Virus record (IMG/VR): IMGVR_UViG_3300017987_000013
Span: 1 to 64,000 of that record
DNA from: a virus
Strand: one strand, 5' to 3'
Length of the DNA stretch: 64,000 nt
Made by a program: the position numbers and the translations under genes. Positions 23,777 through 32,632 of the stretch are shown piece by piece (position 1 is the first letter of the stretch; each line of letters begins with the position of its first letter). The notes below the pieces were generated by a model that was not told where the DNA came from, ran no database searches, and was given only the letters and a program-made list of their open reading frames with translations.

Positions 23777-24097
23777 TCACCTCTCGCAATCGGGAAATTG
23801 GATTGTCTCGGCTTCTTCCCATTCATTCGGTATCCAAAGCGCCGCCCACCACCGCTCGTTCCAGGCTTGCTTGCTCTTGATTTTTTGATTCCAGGCCACC
23901 ACTGTACCCGCCACATCTTCGCCAATCGGGCAGGGCACACCAGCCATATCCGCACGCAGCTGTTCAAGCGCCGCCATTTGGGGGCCAACTGCCAGCTTCG
24001 GCCCAATGGGTGATATGGCGACGGTGAGTGCCAGCATTATAACCACTAGAATCAAAACCGAACCGTCGATAATCAGATCCTCGAGGTCCCACAGCAT
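23777..24097 (-). CDS. Small membrane protein
   Basis: A 106-residue protein with an N-terminal membrane segment (ILVVIMLALTVAI, about residues 15-28) and a soluble tail rich in Trp and Glu (WNERWWAALWIPNEWEEAE). The start has GAGGAGGGATA. It overlaps the tiny membrane peptide upstream (TAATG). Confidence 0.55.
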   Translation of the reverse strand: MLWDLEDLIIDGSVLILVVIMLALTVAISPIGPKLAVGPQMAALEQLRADMAGVPCPIGEDVAGTVVAWNQKIKSKQAWNERWWAALWIPNEWEEAETIQFPDCER

Positions 24098-24183
24098 TAT
24101 CCCTCCTCATTCCGATTCATTAGATACCACGCCCCGCCCATGAGCTTCCACCACAACCAGAGAACAACGAGACACTCAAACAT
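24097..24183 (-). CDS. 28-residue membrane peptide
   Basis: A 28-residue peptide, MFECLVVLWLWWKLM plus GGAWYLMNRNEEG, rich in Trp and Leu, predicted to span the membrane once. Its start codon overlaps the stop of the preceding gene and its stop overlaps the next start (TAATG). This arrangement is typical of real translated genes. It is too short for routine calling. Confidence 0.45.
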   Translation of the reverse strand: MFECLVVLWLWWKLMGGAWYLMNRNEEG

Positions 24184-24421
24184 CTACCTGATAGACATCT
24201 GCCCAGCGTTTCAGCTCGGCTTGCATTGCGCTTGGTTTGTCCGGCCTGACACAACACATGAACCGGACGCACGCCTCGAGCGATTCAATTCGCAACTGAG
24301 CGTCTCGCAGGTCGTCGCGAACCAACGCTAGATCGAATTCCAAGCCAGCTCTTTCCTCGCGGTCCTGTACGTCGCGTAGGTGTTCGTCGAGGTCGTCGGT
24401 ACGGTCAGGGACGGTCTCCAT
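24176..24421 (-). CDS. Coiled-coil protein
   Basis: An 81-residue charged protein that is mainly a coiled coil (LDEHLRDVQDREERAGLEF through LVRDDLRDAQLRIESLEAC), ending MCCVRPDKPSAMQAEL. It starts at the stop of the regulator gene. Confidence 0.5.
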   Translation of the reverse strand: METVPDRTDDLDEHLRDVQDREERAGLEFDLALVRDDLRDAQLRIESLEACVRFMCCVRPDKPSAMQAELKRWADVYQVDV

Positions 24422-24627
24422 CAGCTGGATCCCTGGATGGCCTCGTGTACGTACGCCATCACAGCATCGTAGATCAGCTCCGCTCGCGTGATCTTCAATT
24501 TGACGGCCGCCGAATTCACCAAAAGAAGCTCGTCTGGCCGCACGCGGGCGCTGATTGTATACGACGCGGGCGTCTGTCTACGGTCGTCTGTAGACGGCGG
24601 GGTATCAGGTAAGTTCGCACCCGACAT
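24421..24627 (-). CDS. Ribbon-helix-helix-like DNA-binding protein
   Basis: A 68-residue protein. ASYTISARVRPDELLLVNSA followed by AVKLKITRAELIYDAVMAY has the beta strand, helix, turn, helix layout of ribbon-helix-helix repressors. It is the first gene of the leftward early operon. A palindrome lies in its own promoter, so autoregulation is likely. The family assignment is by pattern only. Confidence 0.6.
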   Translation of the reverse strand: MSGANLPDTPPSTDDRRQTPASYTISARVRPDELLLVNSAAVKLKITRAELIYDAVMAYVHEAIQGSS

Positions 24628-24721
24628 ACACTTATTCCTTTATATAGGGTGAGTTGTATACAAATGCCACATAGCTACTGTATACAGTATACAGAAAGAT
24701 GTCAAGGGAGGGAAGGTAAGG
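24628..24721 (-). promoter_or_regulatory. Promoter and palindromic operator of the leftward operon
   Basis: On the minus strand TTGACA (24706-24701) and TACAGT are 17 bp apart, a fair sigma-70-type promoter. The perfect palindrome CTGTATAC-A-GTATACAG (24678-24694) fills most of the spacer and part of the -10. TTGTATACAA (24654-24663) is a second palindrome centred on GTATAC, downstream of the start, and a third GTATAC lies within the gene (about 24557). Dimeric repressor binding here would block transcription. Confidence 0.6.
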
Positions 24722-24955
24722 CTATCCGTTGCGCGATTTCCATGCGTCAGATAGTACGTTGAACAGTTTCACGTCGACCAAGAGAAGGGCAACAGCACCC
24801 TCGGCGGCCCGGAACCACAGCACATCTTTCGAGAATATCGCCGCATGGAACAGCAGCGCGATGCCCACGAGGAAACGTACTATCCGGCCAATGCTGTACT
24901 CCTTACCATGTACAGTGACGGGCGGAAGTCCTAACTGCGTCGTCTGGAAGTTCAT
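24722..24955 (-). CDS. Small two-pass membrane protein
   Basis: A 77-residue protein with two hydrophobic segments (IVRFLVGIALLFHAAIF and AAEGAVALLLVDVKLFNVL). The size and layout resemble small holins, but a better holin is near 45.3 kb. It overlaps the upstream gene by 4 bp (ATGA). Confidence 0.5.
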   Translation of the reverse strand: MNFQTTQLGLPPVTVHGKEYSIGRIVRFLVGIALLFHAAIFSKDVLWFRAAEGAVALLLVDVKLFNVLSDAWKSRNG

Positions 24956-25302
24956 GTCGAGATCCCGTTGTTGCCGTGACGCTTGGCGCAAGAGACACGC
25001 ATATTACCGATCAACTTGTCCTGATCCAACTGACGTAGCTGCATATCCGCTATCAGCCCAGCAACTTCGTCGCGAAGGGACCGATGGTCCTGCTCGTGAT
25101 TCAAGCTGACCGCCTTCAGCTCTTTAGAAAGATGGTCTTTCATGGCTTCAGTCGTACACATCGAACTCACCCGCGCATCCATCTTGGATATTCGGCGATC
25201 CCACCGCAAAACCAGCGCGCCAAACCCCGTAGTGCCCAATATCGCTACCGCGCCTTGCATGGCAGGAGAATTCACTAGCTCCACAACGCCCTGCACCACC
25301 AT
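24952..25302 (-). CDS. Membrane-anchored coiled-coil protein
   Basis: A 116-residue protein with one membrane segment (AVAILGTTGFGALVLRW, about residues 18-34) and a coiled-coil tail (LSKELKAVSLNHEQDHRSLR). AGGAGATAATGTT precedes the ATG. It could be a lysis or virion-associated accessory protein. Confidence 0.5.
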   Translation of the reverse strand: MVVQGVVELVNSPAMQGAVAILGTTGFGALVLRWDRRISKMDARVSSMCTTEAMKDHLSKELKAVSLNHEQDHRSLRDEVAGLIADMQLRQLDQDKLIGNMRVSCAKRHGNNGIST

Positions 25303-25306
25303 AACA

Positions 25307-28300
25307 TTATCTCCTCTGACGCCTACGTGGCCGGCGGCTACGTGGACGTGTGATCTCAGCACCAGATTCCTCTAGGGCGTCTTCAGCTAATTGTTGAAGA
25401 AACTCACGGCGGTCAGCATATCGCTCACGTACCTCGCGTGCTTTTTCCGGTGTAGACGTCGATTGGCGCGCTTCCGACACATATTCCAGAAACCGGTCTG
25501 ACGGTTGGTAGGGCACATAGTTGTGATCGATCAATTGCATAACTAACGTTTCCGATAATCCCGATCCGCGCAACACCCGCTTGATAGCCTCGTCTTTCAT
25601 TCCGAACTTACGAGCCGCCTCCATGTCGGCGGTCACGTTTGCAAACACCTTCTGCCGTGTCCGTTCCATTGACTCGTAAGCCTCTTGCAATTCAGAGTCG
25701 CTGACATCGCCGGCACGGGATGCCGTGCTACTCAATATCCGTGTGGCGTTGCTCCACCGCCCAACGGCTTCACGCGCATTCCACGACAGTGCTTGCGGCA
25801 CATCAAGCTCCTGCATGCGGAACCCAGTAAACATGGCGGCACCTTCAACAACAGGATTGTAGCTACGGCCATATAACGTTTGGTCGTTCGTGATACCGCG
25901 CCAGATTCGCCGCATACCTGACACCGTACCTGGCTCAAAGGCGTCGTACACATAAGACAGAATCGCAGTAGCTTGCTTGTCGAACGGGTCTTCCGGATTG
26001 TAGACCTCCGCGCCACTGTCCTTCTTTTTGTTGCGCTTGACGTCGAGAAGTTTGGACGCTAGAATCTCTTCGCTTACAAAAGGCTCAAGAGCCTCAAAGA
26101 ATCCGTCGATCAATCCGTCGTGCCAGTTCTCTCCGCGCATCATTGCCTTCAGCGGCGTTCGGAGGTAGCTATACGGATCCGTGTAACTCAGGTCAATGTA
26201 TCGCACTCTTCCGTTCTCGCCGCGACCCAAGTAAACAAGCGAACTGTTTTCTGACCACGGAGGCACAAATCGTCTAACCCGCTCATCGGTATCGTCGTCA
26301 ATCCCGTTAAGGAAACGTGATGCGTACGCTACTGCCGACACCGTTGTGGCCGCCAAAAGCAATCCAGCTATCCGCTGCGCTCCTACTCGATGCAAGTCTG
26401 GGTCGTTCAACTCCCCTGCTGTCAGCTGAAGAGTATTGCCCAGAGTGCGGATAACCTCCCACGGAAATGACACAAACGTACCGACCAGCGGAAAACGTCG
26501 GATTTTCTTGATGGCATGTGGTACAAGCGAGTATGTCGGGTACGTGTTTCTGACGATCTCTGCAGCACGTTCCTTTACTCGCTGATCGGTCCAATCAGGT
26601 TTAGCGTTGCGGTATCGCTCGAATTCGTTAGCGAAAGCGTAGAGCTTCCACACGTCGTCTTCTGCGCGATATACGCTGGTCACGCCTTTCAATATTTTGC
26701 GTATAGACCGTTGTACTACATTACCTTTTATGAACGCTTCTGGATCACGAACCGCATCGTTCACGGCGTCCCACAGTTCACCCGCGCGCGCGCTTTCGTG
26801 AACAACACCTAGTTCAACCATCTCGCGATAGATACCCTGCCACTCTTCCTTGTCTTTAAGTCCTACATCCCACAAGTCTCCCCAGACTGTTCGCGCCGCG
26901 TCAGGCATTTTCGATATATCCCAGTGACCGTTTGCGATCGCGAACCCGGTGTTGCCTGTCGTGTTACGTACGTGCGTCATTACAGACCCGATGGTCTTGG
27001 CGTACTTCACTACACCATTCACTTTCATGTAATGTCGCAACCAATCACTGACCACTTCTGTTTCGACGGCTCGATGAAACGCGGCATCAACTTCCGGCGA
27101 CGTGTAGAAGCCGTTCAGCGGCTCTAGCGCTCGGCTACCTTCGGCTGCGAATTTTTTCACGTAAGAAACGCCATCGCGCACAACTGGTTCTTCGAAGAAA
27201 TATTCTCCCAGTCCACCCTCCAACACATCGGCAAGGAATTTGTGGTTTTCGAGCAACTGCGACATTTTGGTGACGCTACGAACGTAGTTAACCAGAGGGT
27301 CAGTGTATTCACCCCAAAGCGCACGGATCTCGGGAGCAATCGCCTTCCGCCGCTTCAAAATCGAAAGGTTCTTGCTACCTAGCTTGCTACCTCGCACGAG
27401 AAAATCAAGGGGACTGTCGGACAACTCGCCGGCCCGCAGAATACGCTGAAACTCGCCTTCCAGCTGTTCTGGAGACGCATCTGGCATTTCGGACGCCAAG
27501 AGGCTACGGACCCGGTTCTTTACGTCTTCCGACACGTTTTGCCAGAACTTGGGATCGTCGAACGCCTTGTATGAACGTGTTAGATACACGCCACGATTCG
27601 CGTCTATCACTGGAACTAGATGTTCGGCAATAGCCCCAGATTCAATCAGTAGTTGGCTGAGAGCGTCAATCTGCCCACGCATGTCTTTGACGATACTCCG
27701 CATTTCGTCGGGCATGTTTATGGGTTCGCCCTGCAACGCAGCATTGATTTGCCGTTGCTGTTCGTCGCTGAGTTTAGAAGTCCCGTACGCCCGACGTGCT
27801 ACACGCCTGAACTTCCGCAACGTGTGAGCGACTTCACGATCACGGGAATTCACACCTCCATCGCGCTTAATCATGCGGTCGAACACACGTTTTGGTAGAT
27901 CGCCTGGGGCAGTGAAGTTGCGACGCAAAAACGCTCGAATTCCCTTGTTCACTGCTTGGGCGTCAACTGCACCTGTTTCAGTGCCACCTACCCGAACGGC
28001 GCGACCCTGCTGCACCATATCGTCTAGTTCTTCTCCAGACCTTGTTGGCGGCTGTTCGGCAGCCACCTCTTCGGACACAGTAGTAGCGTCGATTGCTGTT
28101 TCTGGAGATTCCGTCCCCGCTGTGACAATTGGCCCTGTTTCTGCAGCGGGTTCAACCGTCTCTGCGGCTGTTACTGGTATCTCATTAACTCTCGCCCACT
28201 CATCGACGGCGTCGTCCAACTCCCCCAACGCCTCACCGCCATATTGAGCCTCATACTCGAGACGGAACTTGTCGATCTGGTCTTGAATGGAGTCAACACG

Positions 28301-31027
28301 TTCCTCCAACTCGACCTCGCGCTCATTGAATTCCGCTTCGGTTAGCTCGTCGCCCGCCTCCTCAGCAGCACGCAGTTCCCGGTGGAGCTGTTGCAGACGA
28401 TCAAGGCCGCCATGGTGAGCACCTACGGACACGGTAGGGGTGCGTTCTGGACTCGACTCAGTTGCCTGGTACCGGCTCTTACGAGCTTCAAGCGCGGCCT
28501 CGGTCGGCTCGCGCTCAACACCGACCTCCTCATCCGTAACGGGTGCAACTTCTCCAGTAGGTTCCGCGGCAGGCTCCAAGCCAGCTTCGGCTTGTGGCTG
28601 TGTAGTCTCTGCGACCGGAGATACTTCCGCCGCCTCTGCGGGCTCGGCGGTTAGAAGCTCCACTTCAGACTCTTCAGCAAGCGTAGGCTCGGCTGTCGGT
28701 GTCAGATCTTCGTAATCTACCAGAACTGAGGCAGGGACGTCTTCGCCACGCCGCAACGCGTCTTCAATCAGCGCGCGGTGTCGTTGCGATAGGTCTGTCG
28801 TTGGTGTACGCGGCAGTTCGTCGCCACGCTCTATCGCACGACGGATACCCCACGGATCAGTGGCGTTAGTGAGTTCTTCGGGGAACACTTCGGCCAGCAA
28901 TGGACGTGCGCGCTCTAGCTCTTGTCGATCGCTAGGCGCTAGAGCTTGGCGTAGTTCGTTATAGGGCATCTGCCAAGCGGCACGCATCCGCCCTGCTGGC
29001 TGCACCGTTGTCTCTTCTGGTTCCGGTGTCGGCTCGGGCTGCTCTATGTACTCCGATTCCGGCGTTTGTACCTCCGCCCTCCGCTCTTCAACTCCTGGTG
29101 GCGGACCCTGTTCTACCTTCCGACGCTCAAACGTCGGACGATCCATCGGATCTAGGGTTAGCGCACCCGTCACAGGATCCCGTTCGCCAGAAACGCGTTC
29201 CCGCACTTCCTCGGGCGTTAGTTCGCGACCAGTAGGCTCCCCTCCAGGAACTGCGGAGCGAGGCTCTTCCCATTCCGTCAACCGACGTACGACATCAGCC
29301 TCAAGTGTCGCTGTCTGTTCGTCGCCGAAACGAGAACGAACACTGTCGTAGTAGTTGCCGATCCTCTCACGATTGTCGCGGATCTCCTTTTCAAGCGTTT
29401 CTCTCTGCTCTGGTCGCAAAGACAGCCCTGTCTGAGGAGTACGCCCAGACCTTAATACTTGCTCGGCTGTACGCGCATCGATCTCAAGACCAGCGATTTC
29501 TTCCGCAGTGGTGCCGTAATCGATGTCCAGTTGTTCCTGCGGGAGCTGCTCGACCGCGCCAGGTGTCGGTTCAGGCCGTACGACCTCTTCCCCCTCTTCC
29601 AGCCTCCGCTGCGCTTCTGCAAGGACTTCCTGGGGATCCGGTTCTGGCTCCGTTACAGCCACTCCCTCCGTCTCAGGCGTACGTTCTGGCTCTCGGAGGG
29701 GTTCCTGCGCGGCCGGACGAACTTCGGGCTCCTGGGACCGCACACGGCGCTCTGGAGACGGCTCTGGCGCCACAGGGGGGCGCTCTTCTGGTACCACAGA
29801 ACGTTCGGACGGACGAACCGGTTCTTCTGCAGGTGGACGTGGCTCAGTGGGTCGTCCCGGCGTTTCAGTAGCAGGCTCCGGACGCATCGATCGACGCACG
29901 ACGGTTGCAGCCTCGTTGTATACCTTCATTAATTCGGCGTCAGGTGTTGCACCGGGTTTCTTAGAGTCAGGATGGTACTTATTAGACTTCGTTCGAATTG
30001 CCGCGTCTAGCTGGGCTTCCGTGGCATCGTCGGCCAACCCAAGTATTCGGCGGGCAAACTGTACTTCTTGCTCCGGCGTCACGCGCCCACCTTGCGCCAT
30101 CCGCCTTGCTTCCTTGGCCGCTTGCGTCATCTCGGCAACATCTCGAGGCGAAGCGACTGCACGGGAAGGTGAAATGCGAACACCCGTCAAAGCTCCCAAG
30201 AAACCACCTAAAACCGTACCATACGGCGCATACTTGACACCTTCAAGCGCTGCTTCAGGCCCATGCTCAAGTGTCTCACGGGCAGCTCCGAACGTAGCAG
30301 CCTCACCAGTCCCAGCCGCTGCCGATTCAACAGCCTTGGCGGTTCTAGCGGCACCTGTTCCGCTATAAGCGAGACGGTCAAGATAGGCAGCCAATTTAGG
30401 CGCTATTGCACGTTCGGCCTGTGACAGCTTCCGAATCGCCGCTCCGCCAAGACGCGCAACAGGCCCTAGGACACGCATGTAAACCATTTCTCGTGCAGCC
30501 GTGCCCAGCGCACCTTCCGCGCCAAGGAGATTGGCATGCTGCGACAACACTTCAGGATCCACTTGACTGTAGAATTCCTCTAGTAGTTCATCGCGTTGCT
30601 TCTCTCCGGGCCGCAATTGCGCTAGGAACGTACCGATCGCCGCGCCAGTTGGCCCAACTCCCACTTCCTCTGGTTTTACGGGTGGCGGCACCTCTTCCCT
30701 GTACGCCCGCATAGCCTCAACTGTACCAGGCCGTTTCGTACGTCCGATGCGAGGCATCGCCCCTTCAATCGGCTCGTCGCCGCCAACGAGAATGTCGGCG
30801 ATTCCGCCAGGTGCACGCCGTGGTGGAGGCTCGTCGACGCCGGCGGCAACAAGTAACCGCCCCGGTTCGAATTCTGGTAACGGAGATTGTGCGATAGGTT
30901 CTGTGCCGCCAACAGTGATGTCGGGACGTTCGCCCACAATCCCACGTAACCGATCGAGACGACTGTGTTCTTGAGTCTCCTCGCCAAGAATGCTGCGAAG
31001 TCGAGTAAGTCGTGTCGGAGTTGTCAT
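25307..31027 (-). CDS. Giant virion-associated protein with a J-domain and LPD38-like region
   Basis: A 1,906-residue protein, the largest here, similar in size and place to podovirus internal or ejection proteins. About residues 322-382 are a J-domain: it has the HPD triad (H352-P353-D354 in NKYHPDSKK) and the expected helices around it. Residues 385-560 are Pro/Glu/Arg-rich and disordered. Two long charged coiled segments follow. The last third (about 1330-1780) contains the LPD38-like pattern (for example NTTGNTGFAIANGHWDIS, then KIRRFPLVGTFVSFPWEVIR near 1510). It ends in a highly basic tail. It probably enters the host with the DNA. Its exact role is unknown. Confidence 0.65.
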   Translation of the reverse strand: MTTPTRLTRLRSILGEETQEHSRLDRLRGIVGERPDITVGGTEPIAQSPLPEFEPGRLLVAAGVDEPPPRRAPGGIADILVGGDEPIEGAMPRIGRTKRPGTVEAMRAYREEVPPPVKPEEVGVGPTGAAIGTFLAQLRPGEKQRDELLEEFYSQVDPEVLSQHANLLGAEGALGTAAREMVYMRVLGPVARLGGAAIRKLSQAERAIAPKLAAYLDRLAYSGTGAARTAKAVESAAAGTGEAATFGAARETLEHGPEAALEGVKYAPYGTVLGGFLGALTGVRISPSRAVASPRDVAEMTQAAKEARRMAQGGRVTPEQEVQFARRILGLADDATEAQLDAAIRTKSNKYHPDSKKPGATPDAELMKVYNEAATVVRRSMRPEPATETPGRPTEPRPPAEEPVRPSERSVVPEERPPVAPEPSPERRVRSQEPEVRPAAQEPLREPERTPETEGVAVTEPEPDPQEVLAEAQRRLEEGEEVVRPEPTPGAVEQLPQEQLDIDYGTTAEEIAGLEIDARTAEQVLRSGRTPQTGLSLRPEQRETLEKEIRDNRERIGNYYDSVRSRFGDEQTATLEADVVRRLTEWEEPRSAVPGGEPTGRELTPEEVRERVSGERDPVTGALTLDPMDRPTFERRKVEQGPPPGVEERRAEVQTPESEYIEQPEPTPEPEETTVQPAGRMRAAWQMPYNELRQALAPSDRQELERARPLLAEVFPEELTNATDPWGIRRAIERGDELPRTPTTDLSQRHRALIEDALRRGEDVPASVLVDYEDLTPTAEPTLAEESEVELLTAEPAEAAEVSPVAETTQPQAEAGLEPAAEPTGEVAPVTDEEVGVEREPTEAALEARKSRYQATESSPERTPTVSVGAHHGGLDRLQQLHRELRAAEEAGDELTEAEFNEREVELEERVDSIQDQIDKFRLEYEAQYGGEALGELDDAVDEWARVNEIPVTAAETVEPAAETGPIVTAGTESPETAIDATTVSEEVAAEQPPTRSGEELDDMVQQGRAVRVGGTETGAVDAQAVNKGIRAFLRRNFTAPGDLPKRVFDRMIKRDGGVNSRDREVAHTLRKFRRVARRAYGTSKLSDEQQRQINAALQGEPINMPDEMRSIVKDMRGQIDALSQLLIESGAIAEHLVPVIDANRGVYLTRSYKAFDDPKFWQNVSEDVKNRVRSLLASEMPDASPEQLEGEFQRILRAGELSDSPLDFLVRGSKLGSKNLSILKRRKAIAPEIRALWGEYTDPLVNYVRSVTKMSQLLENHKFLADVLEGGLGEYFFEEPVVRDGVSYVKKFAAEGSRALEPLNGFYTSPEVDAAFHRAVETEVVSDWLRHYMKVNGVVKYAKTIGSVMTHVRNTTGNTGFAIANGHWDISKMPDAARTVWGDLWDVGLKDKEEWQGIYREMVELGVVHESARAGELWDAVNDAVRDPEAFIKGNVVQRSIRKILKGVTSVYRAEDDVWKLYAFANEFERYRNAKPDWTDQRVKERAAEIVRNTYPTYSLVPHAIKKIRRFPLVGTFVSFPWEVIRTLGNTLQLTAGELNDPDLHRVGAQRIAGLLLAATTVSAVAYASRFLNGIDDDTDERVRRFVPPWSENSSLVYLGRGENGRVRYIDLSYTDPYSYLRTPLKAMMRGENWHDGLIDGFFEALEPFVSEEILASKLLDVKRNKKKDSGAEVYNPEDPFDKQATAILSYVYDAFEPGTVSGMRRIWRGITNDQTLYGRSYNPVVEGAAMFTGFRMQELDVPQALSWNAREAVGRWSNATRILSSTASRAGDVSDSELQEAYESMERTRQKVFANVTADMEAARKFGMKDEAIKRVLRGSGLSETLVMQLIDHNYVPYQPSDRFLEYVSEARQSTSTPEKAREVRERYADRREFLQQLAEDALEESGAEITRPRSRRPRRRQRR

Positions 31028-31960
31028 TTAGCGGCCCGAAAGAATCCGTCGTATTTCTTCCGACGTGTAGCCAGCTTCGGCAAGCGTTGTTTCAGCTAAG
31101 CTGCCACGGAGGTTTGCTACTAACGACCTAGCTTCCGCAACCTCTGGCTCCGTGAGTGGCTGTGCTACTACAGGCTCCGATGGTATCTCGCGAGACGCTG
31201 CAGTCGGGCGCCACGACTCAATGGGTTCCCGACCGCCTGTGACCACATCGAGTGATCCGCCAGGCAGTTTGTCTATGGTCGCTAGACGGTTGGCCTCCCT
31301 AATTTGCTCTTCGGGTGATCGGATTTGCCACTCAGGATCACGCGTGAGAATGTCAAGCGCTTGGTTCGGCGTGACGTTACGCACCTCCCTGCTACCGCCA
31401 GCAGTGCTACTTGTGGTGATCCGTGGTGGCGTTACTCCAGCGCGGAGAAACGCTTGCTGTTCATCGCTAAGGTACCGAGCCAATCCGCTCGCAGCCTCAT
31501 CCCGACGAGCCTGAGCAAGCCGTTGTTCGATGCTAGCGTCTTCGACGCGGCGACCCACATCAAGGGCTCGTGTAATCCCGCTGTCCCGTACGTTGCCAAG
31601 GGCGGTAACCTCTGGCGGTGGCGCTTGGACGGCAATCGGTTCGCCCCCAGGAACCGGTACCTCGCGACTCGGTTGCTCGAACTGAAGCAACTGCTGTAGA
31701 CCGCCCGGTTGATCGGCGGTAGCTACAGCCCTTAGTGATTCTGGCACAGCATCGTAATCCCGCAACGCCTGCTCCACTGGAACAACGTCGGGCTGCGCGA
31801 GCTCGGCAGCCATCTGCGCCTTTCTCGCTTCGTTCTGTCGATATGCCGCGAGTTCCTGAGCGTCCTCATCAGCCTGCTTCGCCATGAGTAGCCCGATGAT
31901 ATTGTTGAGCCCGCCGCTCAAAGCTCTAGCGACGCCAGCCCGTGCGTATGACGGTGGCAC
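31028..31960 (-). CDS. Internal virion / injection protein candidate
   Basis: A 310-residue Arg/Glu/Ala-rich protein with long low-complexity helical stretches (for example AEEDAQELAAYRQ-like repeats and LRGSLAETTLAEAGYTSEEI). It is tightly packed between the 1,906-residue gene and a Gly/Ala-rich protein, as internal virion proteins often are. Nothing more specific can be read. Confidence 0.5.
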   Translation of the reverse strand: MPPSYARAGVARALSGGLNNIIGLLMAKQADEDAQELAAYRQNEARKAQMAAELAQPDVVPVEQALRDYDAVPESLRAVATADQPGGLQQLLQFEQPSREVPVPGGEPIAVQAPPPEVTALGNVRDSGITRALDVGRRVEDASIEQRLAQARRDEAASGLARYLSDEQQAFLRAGVTPPRITTSSTAGGSREVRNVTPNQALDILTRDPEWQIRSPEEQIREANRLATIDKLPGGSLDVVTGGREPIESWRPTAASREIPSEPVVAQPLTEPEVAEARSLVANLRGSLAETTLAEAGYTSEEIRRILSGR

Positions 31961-31961
31961 C

Positions 31962-32621
31962 TTAGTACCTCCTCATCGAACCCGTGACTAGATTGAAAAG
32001 GGTTTGAAGTTCGGCGAGCTTCGCCTGTCGCTCCATTTCCTCTTCCTTTATACGTTGCCAACGATCCGCGACCGCTCCCTCCTGTTGAGCCGCATACACA
32101 TTGCCAGCAGTGCTCGCCAAACTGAGCGGCACTACAGGATTCTCTTTGAGATAGCTCGTGATTCCACTCAACATGCCCTCACCTGCTTTCTTGGGCAGTA
32201 TGTTGCCTGCCACAGTGCGCCCTGTGTTAGTAGCTACAGCCTCACTTAAATCGACCGCTGGCGCGGACCCGACCGTACCAGGCATTATTGGACCAGGGGT
32301 GCCTGACAGCGCACCGTACGCACCTCTCGCGAGATCCCCTACCTTCCCAGCTCCGTAGGCAAGCGCTGCTCCCTCAGCACCACCTTGCAGAATGTCGACA
32401 AGGCCGCGGTCACCTTCGTCGTCGAGTTTCTGTGCGGCACCTCCAGCAGCTGCCATTGGCAATCCTATTGGAGCGCCAACGCCGGTCGCGGTGAGAGCAA
32501 TGCCAAGCGGCTTCGCCGTGTCGCCGAATGCACCCAACGCCGTTCGAGGCTCGCCTTTCAGTAGACCGTAGATCCCACGAAACGGCCCCGTGACTGCGTT
32601 TTTTAGCCAATTGAAAGCCAT
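31962..32621 (-). CDS. Gly/Ala-rich virion protein with a hydrophobic stretch
   Basis: A 219-residue protein. Long Ala/Gly-rich segments (LGIALTATGVGAPIGLPMAA, then GAALAYGAGKVGDLARGAYG) suggest a membrane-associating internal or ejection protein. The C-terminus is a charged helix (EEEMERQAKLAELQTLF). Confidence 0.5.
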   Translation of the reverse strand: MAFNWLKNAVTGPFRGIYGLLKGEPRTALGAFGDTAKPLGIALTATGVGAPIGLPMAAAGGAAQKLDDEGDRGLVDILQGGAEGAALAYGAGKVGDLARGAYGALSGTPGPIMPGTVGSAPAVDLSEAVATNTGRTVAGNILPKKAGEGMLSGITSYLKENPVVPLSLASTAGNVYAAQQEGAVADRWQRIKEEEMERQAKLAELQTLFNLVTGSMRRY

Positions 32622-32632
32622 TGTCCTACCCC

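Noticed and set aside
24722-24955. Second holin
   Set aside because: Two hydrophobic segments alone are not enough. The gene at 45138-45440 sits next to the endolysin and fits better.
29523-30368. Long plus-strand frames opposite the giant gene's Pro/Glu-rich region
   Set aside because: They are Ser/Gly/Arg-rich mirror frames of repetitive coding sequence with no ribosome-binding site.
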